7,092 bases of DNA from Candidatus Altarchaeota archaeon (GCA_016935655.1 JAFGQM010000083.1:1-7092); one strand, 5' to 3'; positions 1 through 5,669 are shown, counted from the stretch's first letter. Numbers and translations are program-made. Notes: generated by a model not told the origin, from the letters alone.

Positions 1-690
1 CTCCATGCCCTCTACCTGTTGCCTTTTTGTCTCAAAGAAATAATCAGTCAGTTCGATAGCGCCTATCGTTATCGGATGCGCCACATCTAGGAGATTGAAT
101 ATAGGCTTGTACTCGCCCACGAATTTCTTCACAGGCTCATCGTCAAAGATGGTCGTGTTCTGGACTCCGTGGCTGGTTATGAAGCCGTCTTGGCATACCA
201 TCGCTGGGACCATAACGTCGTGGTCCTCACAGATCCTCACGGCCATAAGCGTGTTCTCATATGCCTCTTGTGCATCTTCTGCATAGATCTGTATCCAGCC
301 TGAATCCCTGCAGGGCATGGTGTCTGAATGGTCACAGTGGATGTTGATCGGGGCGGATATGGAGCGGTTGGATATTGGCATTACTATAGGCAGCCTCAGA
401 CCAGAGGCCACGTTCACTGCCTCGAACATGAGCGCCAGGCCCACAGAACTTGTAGCAGTCATTGAGCGCGCGCCGGCGGCAGCTGCGCCTATCACAGCGC
501 TCATGGCAGAGTGCTCTGACTCCACGGTTATGAGCTCGCTGGTGACCAGGCCGTTGGCGTAGAACTCGGCGAACTTCTCCATTATCGGAGTCTGGGGCGT
601 GATGGGATAAGCAGCGACTACATCCGGGTCTATCTGCCTCATCGCCTCTGCGACTGCCTCAGCCCCTGTTATGGGTTTCACCTTGCTCAT
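1..690 (-). CDS. porA: Pyruvate:ferredoxin oxidoreductase alpha subunit (3'-truncated by window edge)
   Basis: PorA is the alpha subunit of the cytoplasmic enzyme that oxidises pyruvate and CoA to acetyl-CoA and CO2, reducing ferredoxin (or the reverse in autotrophs). The 230 visible residues are the N-terminal part of a protein usually near 390 residues; the C-terminus lies beyond position 1. Family landmarks visible are AYPITPQTPIMEKF near residue 28, VESEHSAMSAVIGAAAAGAR near 56, TATSSVGLALM just after, INIHCDHSDTM near 115 and DSGWIQIYAEDAQEAYE. The ATG at 688-690 overlaps the porD TGA as ATGA, and a GGAGA lies about 10 nt upstream, so the start is well fixed. The porG-porD-porA order predicts porB next, outside the window. 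A 2-oxoacid paralogue (for example a 2-ketoisovalerate enzyme) is possible, but the motifs and order favour pyruvate. Confidence 0.93.
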   Translation of the reverse strand, partial: MSKVKPITGAEAVAEAMRQIDPDVVAAYPITPQTPIMEKFAEFYANGLVTSELITVESEHSAMSAVIGAAAAGARSMTATSSVGLALMFEAVNVASGLRLPIVMPISNRSISAPINIHCDHSDTMPCRDSGWIQIYAEDAQEAYENTLMAVRICEDHDVMVPAMVCQDGFITSHGVQNTTIFDDEPVKKFVGEYKPIFNLLDVAHPITIGAIELTDYFFETKRQQVEGME

Positions 691-977
691 TTGAACGTGC
701 TCTCCTCTTTCATGTCTATACATTTCACAGGGCAGATGGCGGCGCAGACGCCGCAGCCCTTACAGTAATCAAAATTCGTCTCAACCCTTTTCCCACCATC
801 GGCCTTTATGGCCATATCCGGGCAGAAGACCACACACTGCATGCAGTGGATGCACTTCGACTCGTTCCATACAGGCCTGAAGGCCCTCCACGCGCCTGTC
901 TTCGTCTCCAAGGCCGAGCCTGGGGTCGTCAGCACCCCTCCTATGGGTATGTCCTTCCAGCCCTTTTTCTCAGCCAT
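687..977 (-). CDS. porD: Pyruvate:ferredoxin oxidoreductase delta subunit (2[4Fe-4S] ferredoxin)
   Basis: This small ferredoxin subunit passes electrons between the thiamine-diphosphate site of the oxidoreductase and external ferredoxin. The 96 residues hold two classical CxxCxxCxxxCP motifs: Cys42/45/48/52 and Cys72/75/78/82, each set supplying ligands across two [4Fe-4S] clusters. An additional Cys86 follows the second motif. The N-terminal 40 residues (GWKDIPIGG, then TGAWRAFRPVWN) are the normal PorD lead-in rather than a signal peptide. The gene is translationally coupled on both sides: its ATG shares one base with the porG stop (TAATG), and its TGA overlaps the porA start by 4 nt. The length is usual for archaeal PorD. 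Confidence 0.95.
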   Translation of the reverse strand: MAEKKGWKDIPIGGVLTTPGSALETKTGAWRAFRPVWNESKCIHCMQCVVFCPDMAIKADGGKRVETNFDYCKGCGVCAAICPVKCIDMKEESTFK

Positions 978-1543
978 TATCTTACCTCGTTGTATGCCCT
1001 CCTGACAGACTCTATGTTAGCTTGAGTCTTCTCCTCGCCTATCTTCTTAAGGAACTTGGCCTTTATCCGGTCCTCTATGCTCGCTATTGGGACTACCCCC
1101 GTGACCTTGGCGAAGGCTCCAAGTATTGGCGTGTTAGGCCTGTTCGCACCCAGGACATCTATGGATATCTTGGTCGCATCGACTGTGTAAACCTTACCTT
1201 CAAAATTGAGCTCCTTCTTTATCTCCTCTGGAGTTTTGGTCGTGTTTACCACTAATATCCCCTCTTCTTCAAGGCCTTCAGTTACATTTATGACCTCGGG
1301 GAGTGTAGGATCGATTACTAGAACGACATCAGGGTGCCTTATCGGCTGGTAGAGGCGTATTTTTTCATCAGAGATGCGCACATAAGAGTTCACTGGCGCG
1401 CCTGTCCTCTCAGGGCCGTAGTCTGGGAATGCCTGTATCTGCTTTCCGTCCTTCATGGCCGCCTCTGCTATAAATTGGGCAGCGGTCTTACCGCCCTGCC
1501 CACCTCTTCCGTGTATCCGAATCTCAAAAACGTCTTTTTTCAT
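977..1543 (-). CDS. porG: Pyruvate:ferredoxin oxidoreductase gamma subunit
   Basis: This is the gamma subunit of the pyruvate oxidoreductase complex, 188 residues, the usual length. The glycine-rich signature IHGRGGQGGKTAAQFIAEAA (residues 10-29) is the hallmark of the family. It is followed by QAFPDYGPERTGAPVNSYVR near 39-58 and a Rossmann-like core containing VVLVIDPTL. The window therefore carries separate gamma, delta and alpha polypeptides rather than the single fused bacterial enzyme. The ATG at 1541-1543 is the first in the conserved N-terminus. No Shine-Dalgarno sequence is evident, so translation may be leaderless from a promoter in 1544-1586. It could also be read through from iscU, whose stop is only 43 nt upstream. 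Confidence 0.95.
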   Translation of the reverse strand: MKKDVFEIRIHGRGGQGGKTAAQFIAEAAMKDGKQIQAFPDYGPERTGAPVNSYVRISDEKIRLYQPIRHPDVVLVIDPTLPEVINVTEGLEEEGILVVNTTKTPEEIKKELNFEGKVYTVDATKISIDVLGANRPNTPILGAFAKVTGVVPIASIEDRIKAKFLKKIGEEKTQANIESVRRAYNEVR

Positions 1544-1586
1544 GAGAATGAAAGAATCTAATTTTAGGAGATGTGTAATAAAAACG
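1544..1586 (-). promoter_or_regulatory. Short AT-rich gap before porG: possible promoter and iscU terminator
   Basis: On the minus strand the iscU stop is followed by a run of five T (1580-1584), which is enough for weak archaeal termination. Two AT-rich boxes (CGTTTTTATTAC, 1575-1586, and CCTAAAATTAGA, 1557-1568) could serve as a TATA element for porG with a very short or absent leader. Neither is a strong match, so the por genes may equally be read through from iscSU. This is a weak call based on base composition and spacing only. Confidence 0.3.
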
Positions 1587-2228
1587 TTATTTTATCATCC
1601 CCGTCTTGGCAAGCTGCACCTCGATCTTCTTAATCTTGGGTATCGATATCAGCTTTTCCTTTATCTCGTCGAAGATGTTCTCAGCATAGTGGTAGTTGGG
1701 CGGCAGCTCCACTAGCACCTCTATAGTGTCGCCTTTTATTAGTACGTCCTTGACCATGTTTAAGGAGACTATGTCCCTGCCTCTGTCAGGGTCCATCACA
1801 TGCCGCAGCCTGTCCTTCACGTTCTCCTCGTTAGCCTCTTCTTTCACATCAATCAGCCCGTGCTTCTCCTCATAGTTCTTTATGGCGCTGTGGAGGACGA
1901 CAGTCGCCAGGACTGCACAGTGCATCTTTATTGTGGGCAGGCCTCCGAGGGCCTCCGCAATTTCCTGGAACTTTATTCCCTTCGCTTCCTTGAGCGTCTT
2001 GCCCTTCGCCAACTCAGTCAAAACAGAACACGTAGCTATGTTGGATGCACAGCCGTAGGATTTGAATTTTATGTCTTTTATCTTGAGGGTCTTCGGGTCG
2101 ACTTTTAGGTACATGGTGACCATGTCCCCGCAGGCCAGGCTGCCTTCAGTCGACTTTGTATCTGCATCCTTTATCTCCCCAACGTTCCTCGGGTTCTTGA
2201 AGTGCTCGATTACTTTCTCGGTGTACAT
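1587..2228 (-). CDS. iscU: IscU-type Fe-S scaffold fused to a C-terminal DUF59/MIP18-like domain
   Basis: Residue numbers below count from the alternative GTG at 2231. Residues 1-125 are an IscU/NifU-N scaffold, on which iron and sulfur are assembled into [2Fe-2S] clusters. The cluster ligands and assisting aspartate are all present: Cys34 and Asp36 (ACGD), Cys61 (YGCAS), and His104-Cys105 (MHC). Residues about 137-208 look like a DUF59/MIP18 (PaaD/SufT-type) Fe-S targeting domain, with VMDPDRGRDIVSLNMVKDV followed by the usual beta-alpha-beta pattern. The cysteine normally seen in the TxxxCP loop of many DUF59 proteins is absent here (LPPNYHYAENI). Stand-alone IscU is about 125-150 residues, so the extra ~75 residues are a real extension in the same frame. 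I prefer the ATG at 2226-2228, 6 nt after AGGAGG. The gene overlaps the iscS stop. Confidence 0.9.
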   Translation of the reverse strand: MYTEKVIEHFKNPRNVGEIKDADTKSTEGSLACGDMVTMYLKVDPKTLKIKDIKFKSYGCASNIATCSVLTELAKGKTLKEAKGIKFQEIAEALGGLPTIKMHCAVLATVVLHSAIKNYEEKHGLIDVKEEANEENVKDRLRHVMDPDRGRDIVSLNMVKDVLIKGDTIEVLVELPPNYHYAENIFDEIKEKLISIPKIKKIEVQLAKTGMIK

Positions 2229-3394
2229 CACTTGCCTCCTTTTATCTCGGTCAGAGGGCTTATCTCCCTGAGCTTTTCCACTACCTTCTTGATTTGTTTT
2301 ATTGTGTAATCCATCTCCTCTTGAGTGTTATACTTGCTTAGACTCAGCCTCATAGAGCCGTGTGCGTCTCCATGGGTAAGCCCGAGGGCCATTATGACGT
2401 GGCTGGGCATCAGCTCCTGGCTGAAGCATGCCGAGCCCGTGGTAACTGCGATGCCGCGCATGTCCAGATGCAGCAAAAGGGACTCGCCCTCCACGTACCT
2501 AAAGGTGATATTGACGTTGTTGCAGAGCCTTTTGCCCCCCCTTGGTCCGTTCAGCCTCGTTTCCTCGACCTTCAGCAGGCCTTCTATCAGGCGGTCCCTC
2601 AGTCCAGCCATCCCTTTGTTTTCCTTTTCGTCAAAGATCTCGACAGCCTTCCCGAAGCCCACGATGCCCGGTATGTCCTCTGTCCCGGGCCTTAGTCCCT
2701 TCTCCTGGTAGCCACCGAATATTATGGGGTCTATCCTGATGCCGTCCCTGGCGTACAGCGCGCCGACGCCCTTTGGGCCGTGTATCAGGTCTGCTGCTAT
2801 CGTGAGCAGGTCTATGTTCATGGCCTTGACATCAATAGGATTTCTCAAAAACGAGTGGGATGCATCTGTATGGAACAATAAGCCTTTCTCCCTGCACATC
2901 TTCCCGATTGCGGCGATGTTTTGTATGGTCCCTATCTCATGGTTCGCGTGCGCTATGGAGACCAGGGCTGTTTTATCCGTTATGGACTTTTTCAATTGGT
3001 TTAAGTCTATGAAACCCTCTTTATCGACATCGAGATAGGTTACACTACACCCCCTCTTTTTTTCAAAAAATTTAAAAACATTCAACACCGACTGGTGCTC
3101 TACCTTGGAGGTTATCAGGTGGCTGCAGCCCTTGGCGGAGGCCACTCCCTGGATGGCAATGTTGTTGCCCTCTGTCGAACCAGACGTGAATATGATCTCT
3201 TTCGGCCCGGCATTTATCCTCTTGGCTATGATAGCTCGCGCATCCTCTATGGCGTTGCGCGCCTTGACGCCAAAACTGTTGCCGAACTCTGAGCTGGCTA
3301 CGCCGTACTCCTCCAGTTCGTATTTCTCCATGGCCTTGACCACTTCAGGATCCACCCGAGTGGTCGCGGCATTGTCCAGATATATCCTCTTCAT
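2228..3394 (-). CDS. iscS: IscS/NifS-family protein lacking the PLP-binding lysine
   Basis: This is a fold-type I aminotransferase-like protein of the class I cysteine desulfurase family, 388 residues, the normal length. Family motifs are YLDNAATT (5-12), TSGSTEGNN (70-78), His100 in VEHQSVLN, HANHEIGTIQ (149-158), HTDAS (175-179), HGPKGVGALY (205-214), GLRPGTED and the catalytic loop GSACFSQELMPSH with Cys323. Against E. coli IscS, the segment SGHKIYGPKG aligns with AADLIHGPKG. The Schiff-base Lys206 is therefore Leu203, His205 is Asp202, Ser203 is Ala200 and Gln183 is His180. I checked the codons on the minus strand at 2780-2800. Asp177, His100 and Thr238 remain. PLP-dependent desulfuration is therefore unlikely; I recall that Archaeoglobus fulgidus IscS also lacks this lysine and is inactive. 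The start is leaderless, with its TATA box about 26 nt upstream. Confidence 0.92.
   Translation of the reverse strand: MKRIYLDNAATTRVDPEVVKAMEKYELEEYGVASSEFGNSFGVKARNAIEDARAIIAKRINAGPKEIIFTSGSTEGNNIAIQGVASAKGCSHLITSKVEHQSVLNVFKFFEKKRGCSVTYLDVDKEGFIDLNQLKKSITDKTALVSIAHANHEIGTIQNIAAIGKMCREKGLLFHTDASHSFLRNPIDVKAMNIDLLTIAADLIHGPKGVGALYARDGIRIDPIIFGGYQEKGLRPGTEDIPGIVGFGKAVEIFDEKENKGMAGLRDRLIEGLLKVEETRLNGPRGGKRLCNNVNITFRYVEGESLLLHLDMRGIAVTTGSACFSQELMPSHVIMALGLTHGDAHGSMRLSLSKYNTQEEMDYTIKQIKKVVEKLREISPLTEIKGGK
2235..2240 (-). promoter_or_regulatory. Ribosome binding site deciding the iscU start
   Basis: The minus strand reads AGGAGG CAA GTG ATG. The Shine-Dalgarno sits 3 nt from the GTG (2229-2231) and 6 nt from the ATG (2226-2228), so the ATG is better spaced. 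The site lies inside the last codons of iscS, whose TGA overlaps both candidate starts. This implies translational coupling of desulfurase homologue and scaffold. Confidence 0.7.
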
Positions 3395-3415
3395 CGTTAG
3401 ATTTATCGGTAATAA

Positions 3416-3423
3416 TTTATAAA
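3416..3423 (-). promoter_or_regulatory. TATA box for iscSU (leaderless transcript)
   Basis: The sequence TTTATAAA is centred about 26 bp upstream of the iscS ATG (3392-3394). That is the spacing of an archaeal TATA box to its transcription start. Transcription would begin at or next to the ATG, which agrees with the lack of a Shine-Dalgarno before iscS. The gap to the upstream SepCysS stop (3448) is only 53 bp, so this is a separate internal promoter in a same-strand gene cluster. Confidence 0.6.
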
Positions 3424-3433
3424 CCCGGGTTTA
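3420..3433. repeat. Perfect 14-bp palindrome overlapping the iscS TATA box
   Basis: TAAACCCGGGTTTA is a perfect inverted repeat. It covers the upstream edge of the iscS TATA element and the position where the BRE would lie. A protein bound here would block TBP/TFB, so a repressor operator is plausible. It shares the pattern TWAAC-N4-GTTWA with the palindrome upstream of tRNA-Cys at 5828-5841. Confidence 0.45.
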
Positions 3434-3447
3434 AACAAAAGGATATA

Positions 3448-4626
3448 TTATTCAGAAACCCTCAATCCGTTTTCACGGGCGATCTCTGTAAACGCATTGG
3501 CCGTATGTTCTATCTGGTCCCATGTCAAGCCATAGACATTGAGCTTCCAGTCCTTGGTCGCACCCGGGAACGGGCCCACTACGCCCCTTTCCTTCAGTGC
3601 CTGGGTCAAGAAAAAACCTCTCCTCTTATGGGTCTGCGCCACCTTGTCAAAGCCCATGGTCTGCACCTTTGTAAGGGTGTGCTTCCTGGGCGTCTCACTC
3701 AGGATTTTGTTATCCTCAATCTTCGAGAACTCGTCACAGAAGTATTTGCTCTTCTTTATTTCCTCGTCCCAATTTTTGACCCTTTCCTTCACCTTCGGGA
3801 ACGAGGCCATCATGGCTACCAAAGGGGCGCCCATGACAGTGCAGCCCAGGAGCTGGACCTCCTTGATGCCAAATTTTCTACCACTGACGTCCCCCTGCGC
3901 AGTGGTCGTGTTGAAGACCTTGTCTGCCCATTCCTTGGTGGTAGCCAGGACGCCTGTTGGCGCGGGCGCGGCCATGCTCTTGTGGCCCGAGCCCACAACG
4001 AAGTCAGCTCCTAGCTTCTTGCCGTCCACGGGCATGACACCGACTGTATAAGTACCATTGTATAAGACGGGAATCCCATACTCGTGAGCGACCTTGATTA
4101 TCTCAGAAATCTCGTGTTCGTTCCCGAACTGGTAGTCAAAATGCTCCATTGCCAATAGCTTCGGTAGTTTCCCAGCATCTTTTTTTATCGCCTCGATCTT
4201 TTCCTTGGCGGCCTCAGCAGTTATAATATTATTCTCGTTCTTCGGTATCTCCCTCCACTCAGCTTTGGCCGATTCGATTGCTAGGCCTAGAGAGTAATGG
4301 CTAAGTGCGCCCATGAGGGCGATGTCGCCCTTGTCCAACAAGCCCAGTGTGACTGCCTGGAACGCCCTGCGCGCGCCCGGCATCACGCGCGCGACATCCA
4401 TGTTCAGCCATTTGGCGAGTTCAGCGTAGAAATCCCCTATCGGCGGTTTCTTTATGAAGTCCAGCCTGAAGGGTTTGAGACACAGGTCACAGGTGGAGTA
4501 GCCGTCCCCGTAGGCTATGAGAGCCTTCATGGCTTCTGGAGTCAGCCTTCCAGCAGCTTGTATCGGCTGTATGTTTATGAACTCCTCTTCACGCGTCCTC
4601 ATGTCAAAATCGCACCCTGCGTTCAT
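3448..4626 (-). CDS. pscS: O-phosphoseryl-tRNA(Cys):Cys-tRNA synthase (SepCysS)
   Basis: This PLP enzyme converts Sep-tRNA(Cys), made by SepRS, into Cys-tRNA(Cys) with a sulfur donor. It replaces cysteinyl-tRNA synthetase, or makes cysteine, in methanogens and other archaea. At 392 residues it is the usual length. Visible are the INIQPIQAAGRLTPEAMKAL opening (17-36), GDGYSTCDLC (Cys46, Cys49), KPPIGDFY, the MDVARVMPGARRAF segment, DFVVGSGHKSMAAPAPTG with the Schiff-base Lys216, and GCTVMGAP with Cys262. The three cysteines match those that hold an Fe-S cluster or persulfide in characterised SepCysS. The ATG at 4624-4626 overlaps the upstream gene's TGA as ATGA and has GAGGAGGAG upstream, so coupling is clear. 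A second Met at residue 9 is a less likely start. SepRS is not in the window. Confidence 0.95.
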   Translation of the reverse strand: MNAGCDFDMRTREEEFINIQPIQAAGRLTPEAMKALIAYGDGYSTCDLCLKPFRLDFIKKPPIGDFYAELAKWLNMDVARVMPGARRAFQAVTLGLLDKGDIALMGALSHYSLGLAIESAKAEWREIPKNENNIITAEAAKEKIEAIKKDAGKLPKLLAMEHFDYQFGNEHEISEIIKVAHEYGIPVLYNGTYTVGVMPVDGKKLGADFVVGSGHKSMAAPAPTGVLATTKEWADKVFNTTTAQGDVSGRKFGIKEVQLLGCTVMGAPLVAMMASFPKVKERVKNWDEEIKKSKYFCDEFSKIEDNKILSETPRKHTLTKVQTMGFDKVAQTHKRRGFFLTQALKERGVVGPFPGATKDWKLNVYGLTWDQIEHTANAFTEIARENGLRVSE

Positions 4627-4799
4627 TTAGTCTCCTCCTCTATGGCCTCCAGCGCTTTCTTAACCCTCTCCATCTTCTTCTTGAGGAGCTCCTTCTGCTC
4701 TGGAGTAAGCTTATAACCTGGTTTCGTCTCCCTCCACAGCTGCCGTATGTCCGTCAGGGCGAAGAGAGCCTCGAAGGTCTCGTCCACTATGCGCACCAT
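4623..4799 (-). CDS. Small charged helical protein coupled to SepCysS
   Basis: This is a 58-residue product starting MVRIVDETFEALFALTDIRQ. A middle segment with TKPGYKLTPEQKELL is followed by a Lys/Glu-rich amphipathic helix to the end. No cysteine, membrane segment or known catalytic motif is visible. An upstream in-frame ATG at 4832 would add 11 residues, but it lies on the far side of the TATA element, so I use 4797-4799. The stop overlaps the SepCysS start by 4 nt, which ties the two products together. Known partners of SepCysS are SepRS, the helical adaptor SepCysE and, in some archaea, a short N-terminal SepCysS extension. This gene could be a free-standing version of such an adaptor, but I do not recognise the sequence itself. 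Confidence 0.75.
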   Translation of the reverse strand: MVRIVDETFEALFALTDIRQLWRETKPGYKLTPEQKELLKKKMERVKKALEAIEEETK

Positions 4800-4813
4800 T
4801 TTGTTTAATCTTA

Positions 4814-4828
4814 TGTTTAAATATATAA
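4814..4828. promoter_or_regulatory. Shared TATA region of the divergent SepCysS operon and HTH gene
   Basis: The 50-bp divergent gap 4800-4849 holds a single AT-rich core, GTTTAAATATATAAT. It is centred about 22 bp upstream of the minus-strand ATG (4799) and about 29 bp upstream of the plus-strand ATG (4850). Both transcripts would be leaderless or nearly so, and neither start has a Shine-Dalgarno. One core serving both directions means that a regulator bound here would affect both genes. Two GTTTAA direct repeats (4803-4808 and 4815-4820) flank it. Confidence 0.55.
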
Positions 4829-4849
4829 TCAATAAAACCTTAACTCAAC

Positions 4850-5173
4850 ATGAAACTTCCGTGTGAAATCGCCGTCTGGTACTTGTTGCCGACAATAAAG
4901 GCCGAACTTGCAAGAGAGCTTGTCAAGCGCGGCATGAGCCAAAAGCTGGTTGCTGAAAGGCTTTCCATAACCCAGGCTTCAGTCTCTCAGTACCTCTCGA
5001 AGAAACGAGGGAGGAAACTCCGCCTACCCCCGGAAGCTCAGGAGATGGTAAAGGACATTTCAGCCAAGATAATCCGAGGCGACAAGGTGATCATCGACTC
5101 ATCCATTTGCAGCGTGTGTATGCTCTCTCGGAAGAAGAGAGACCTCCTCGACCCTCTTGTTGCAGTAGAATGA
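4850..5173 (+). CDS. Small XRE-type HTH transcriptional regulator with C-terminal CxxC
   Basis: This is a 107-residue archaeal regulator of the COG2522 type. It opens MKLPCEIAVWYLLPTIKAEL, with a conserved-looking LPCE. A helix-turn-helix follows at about residues 29-54 (MSQKLVAERLSITQASVSQY, then LSKKRG). The C-terminal part carries SSICSVCMLSRKKR. Its cysteines are Cys5, Cys87 and Cys90. The pair plus the N-terminal cysteine could bind zinc or an Fe-S cluster, or act as a redox switch; none of this is shown by sequence alone. It is transcribed divergently from the SepCysS operon through a shared 50-bp promoter region, so self-regulation and control of SepCysS is the simplest guess. It has no Shine-Dalgarno and is probably leaderless. 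Confidence 0.85.
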   Translation: MKLPCEIAVWYLLPTIKAELARELVKRGMSQKLVAERLSITQASVSQYLSKKRGRKLRLPPEAQEMVKDISAKIIRGDKVIIDSSICSVCMLSRKKRDLLDPLVAVE

Positions 5174-5180
5174 TTTATTG

Positions 5181-5218
5181 AAAAGGAAAAAATAGCCCCC
5201 AGACTAACGGCTGGAGGC
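5181..5218 (-). terminator. Hairpin plus T-run terminator for minus-strand transcripts
   Basis: On the minus strand GCCTCCAG (5218-5211) pairs with CTGGGGGC (5202-5195), seven of eight positions with one C-A mismatch, around an 8-nt loop. It is followed directly by TATTTTTTCCTTTT. It lies 27 nt after the stop of the 34-codon ORF at 5245, which supports real minus-strand transcription of this otherwise blank region. In the plus direction no T-run follows the hairpin, so it does not obviously end the HTH gene. Confidence 0.65.
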
Positions 5219-5244
5219 CCCTTATACTTTGCCTACAGTCCATT

Positions 5245-5349
5245 TTACTTGAACCTTGCGTTTATGTCCCTGAATACATCGTCCGGGTCATAATACCGCG
5301 CCCATTTCTCAAACTCTTCGGGCTTCCAAAGACCCATGTCTCTTTCCAT
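5245..5349 (-). CDS. Putative 34-residue protein, unknown function
   Basis: A short ORF starts MERDMGLWKPEEFEKWARYY and ends with DPDDVFRDINARFK. It is acidic and aromatic-rich, without cysteines or a membrane segment. The strongest evidence is a near-ideal Shine-Dalgarno, GGGAGG at 5355-5360, 5 nt before the ATG (5347-5349). The TAA is followed 27 nt later by the terminator hairpin. The same frame is open upstream to 5586, but that extension has low-complexity, unlikely protein sequence and would bury the Shine-Dalgarno, so I reject it. It may be a genuine microprotein or the last fragment of a decayed gene. I recognise no family. Confidence 0.5.
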   Translation of the reverse strand: MERDMGLWKPEEFEKWARYYDPDDVFRDINARFK

Positions 5350-5431
5350 GTTCGCCTCCCTTTTATTTTCAAATCGAATAGGTAGGGCATAAGACCCCCA
5401 AACCCAAACCAAGCAGGGGCCCCCATTTACC

Positions 5432-5614
5432 TCAATGAGTGTTAAACCATGGGGGAAGCGGCCTGGTCGCCATTGCCCTCCATGGAAGATCGGCATTTTT
5501 CGTCTCGAAGGACCCCCCGATTCCTCCTTTGCCGACACTGCCGATTTCCACCACTTGCCCCCCGTCCCATATGTGGCGAGAGCCACCTAAGACAACCTCA
5601 AGCCGCTCACTCAT
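5432..5614 (-). CDS. Putative 60-residue glycine-rich protein, unknown function
   Basis: The product starts MSERLEVVLGGSRHIWDGGQ, continues with a Gly-rich stretch (GSVGKGGIGG), and ends with LPWRAMATRPLPPWFNTH. Codon first positions are rich in G and A, as expected of coding sequence. The ATG (5612-5614) overlaps the end of the preceding 20-codon ORF by 8 nt, suggesting coupling. An alternative in-frame start lies at 5662, but it has no ribosome binding site. No transmembrane segment or cysteine is present. It might be one frame-split gene with the 20-codon ORF. I cannot assign a family. Confidence 0.4.
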   Translation of the reverse strand: MSERLEVVLGGSRHIWDGGQVVEIGSVGKGGIGGSFETKNADLPWRAMATRPLPPWFNTH

Positions 5615-5669
5615 CTTTACCCATGGTTTTTTTGAGGATCCTTTCAAATCCTCTGAGCTCATAGACCAT
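5607..5669 (-). CDS. Putative 20-codon leader-like ORF
   Basis: This very short ORF encodes MVYELRGFERILKKTMGKDE. It has a G-run (GGGGGG, 5675-5680) at Shine-Dalgarno distance (5 nt) from its ATG (5667-5669). Its TGA falls 8 nt inside the next ORF, giving ATGAGTGA. It could be a leader peptide controlling the downstream ORF, a microprotein, or the N-terminus of a gene split by a frameshift between 5607 and 5620. Confidence is low because of its size. Confidence 0.3.
   Translation of the reverse strand: MVYELRGFERILKKTMGKDE

Noticed and set aside
1573..1593. Palindrome around AACGTT after iscU
   Set aside because: Only the central six bases pair perfectly; the flanks are AT-rich with mismatches, so no operator is claimed.
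3505..4051. Two long plus-strand open frames (about 170 codons each) opposite SepCysS
   Set aside because: They are shadows of a strongly conserved minus-strand gene, and their translations show no protein family pattern.
5350..5586. N-terminal extension of the 34-codon ORF to a 113-residue protein
   Set aside because: The added sequence is low-complexity, overlaps the 60-codon ORF, and the Shine-Dalgarno at 5355-5360 points to the internal ATG.
5607..5609. TGA read as selenocysteine joining the 20- and 60-codon ORFs
   Set aside because: The frame after this TGA meets another TGA within three codons, so readthrough would not give a longer product.
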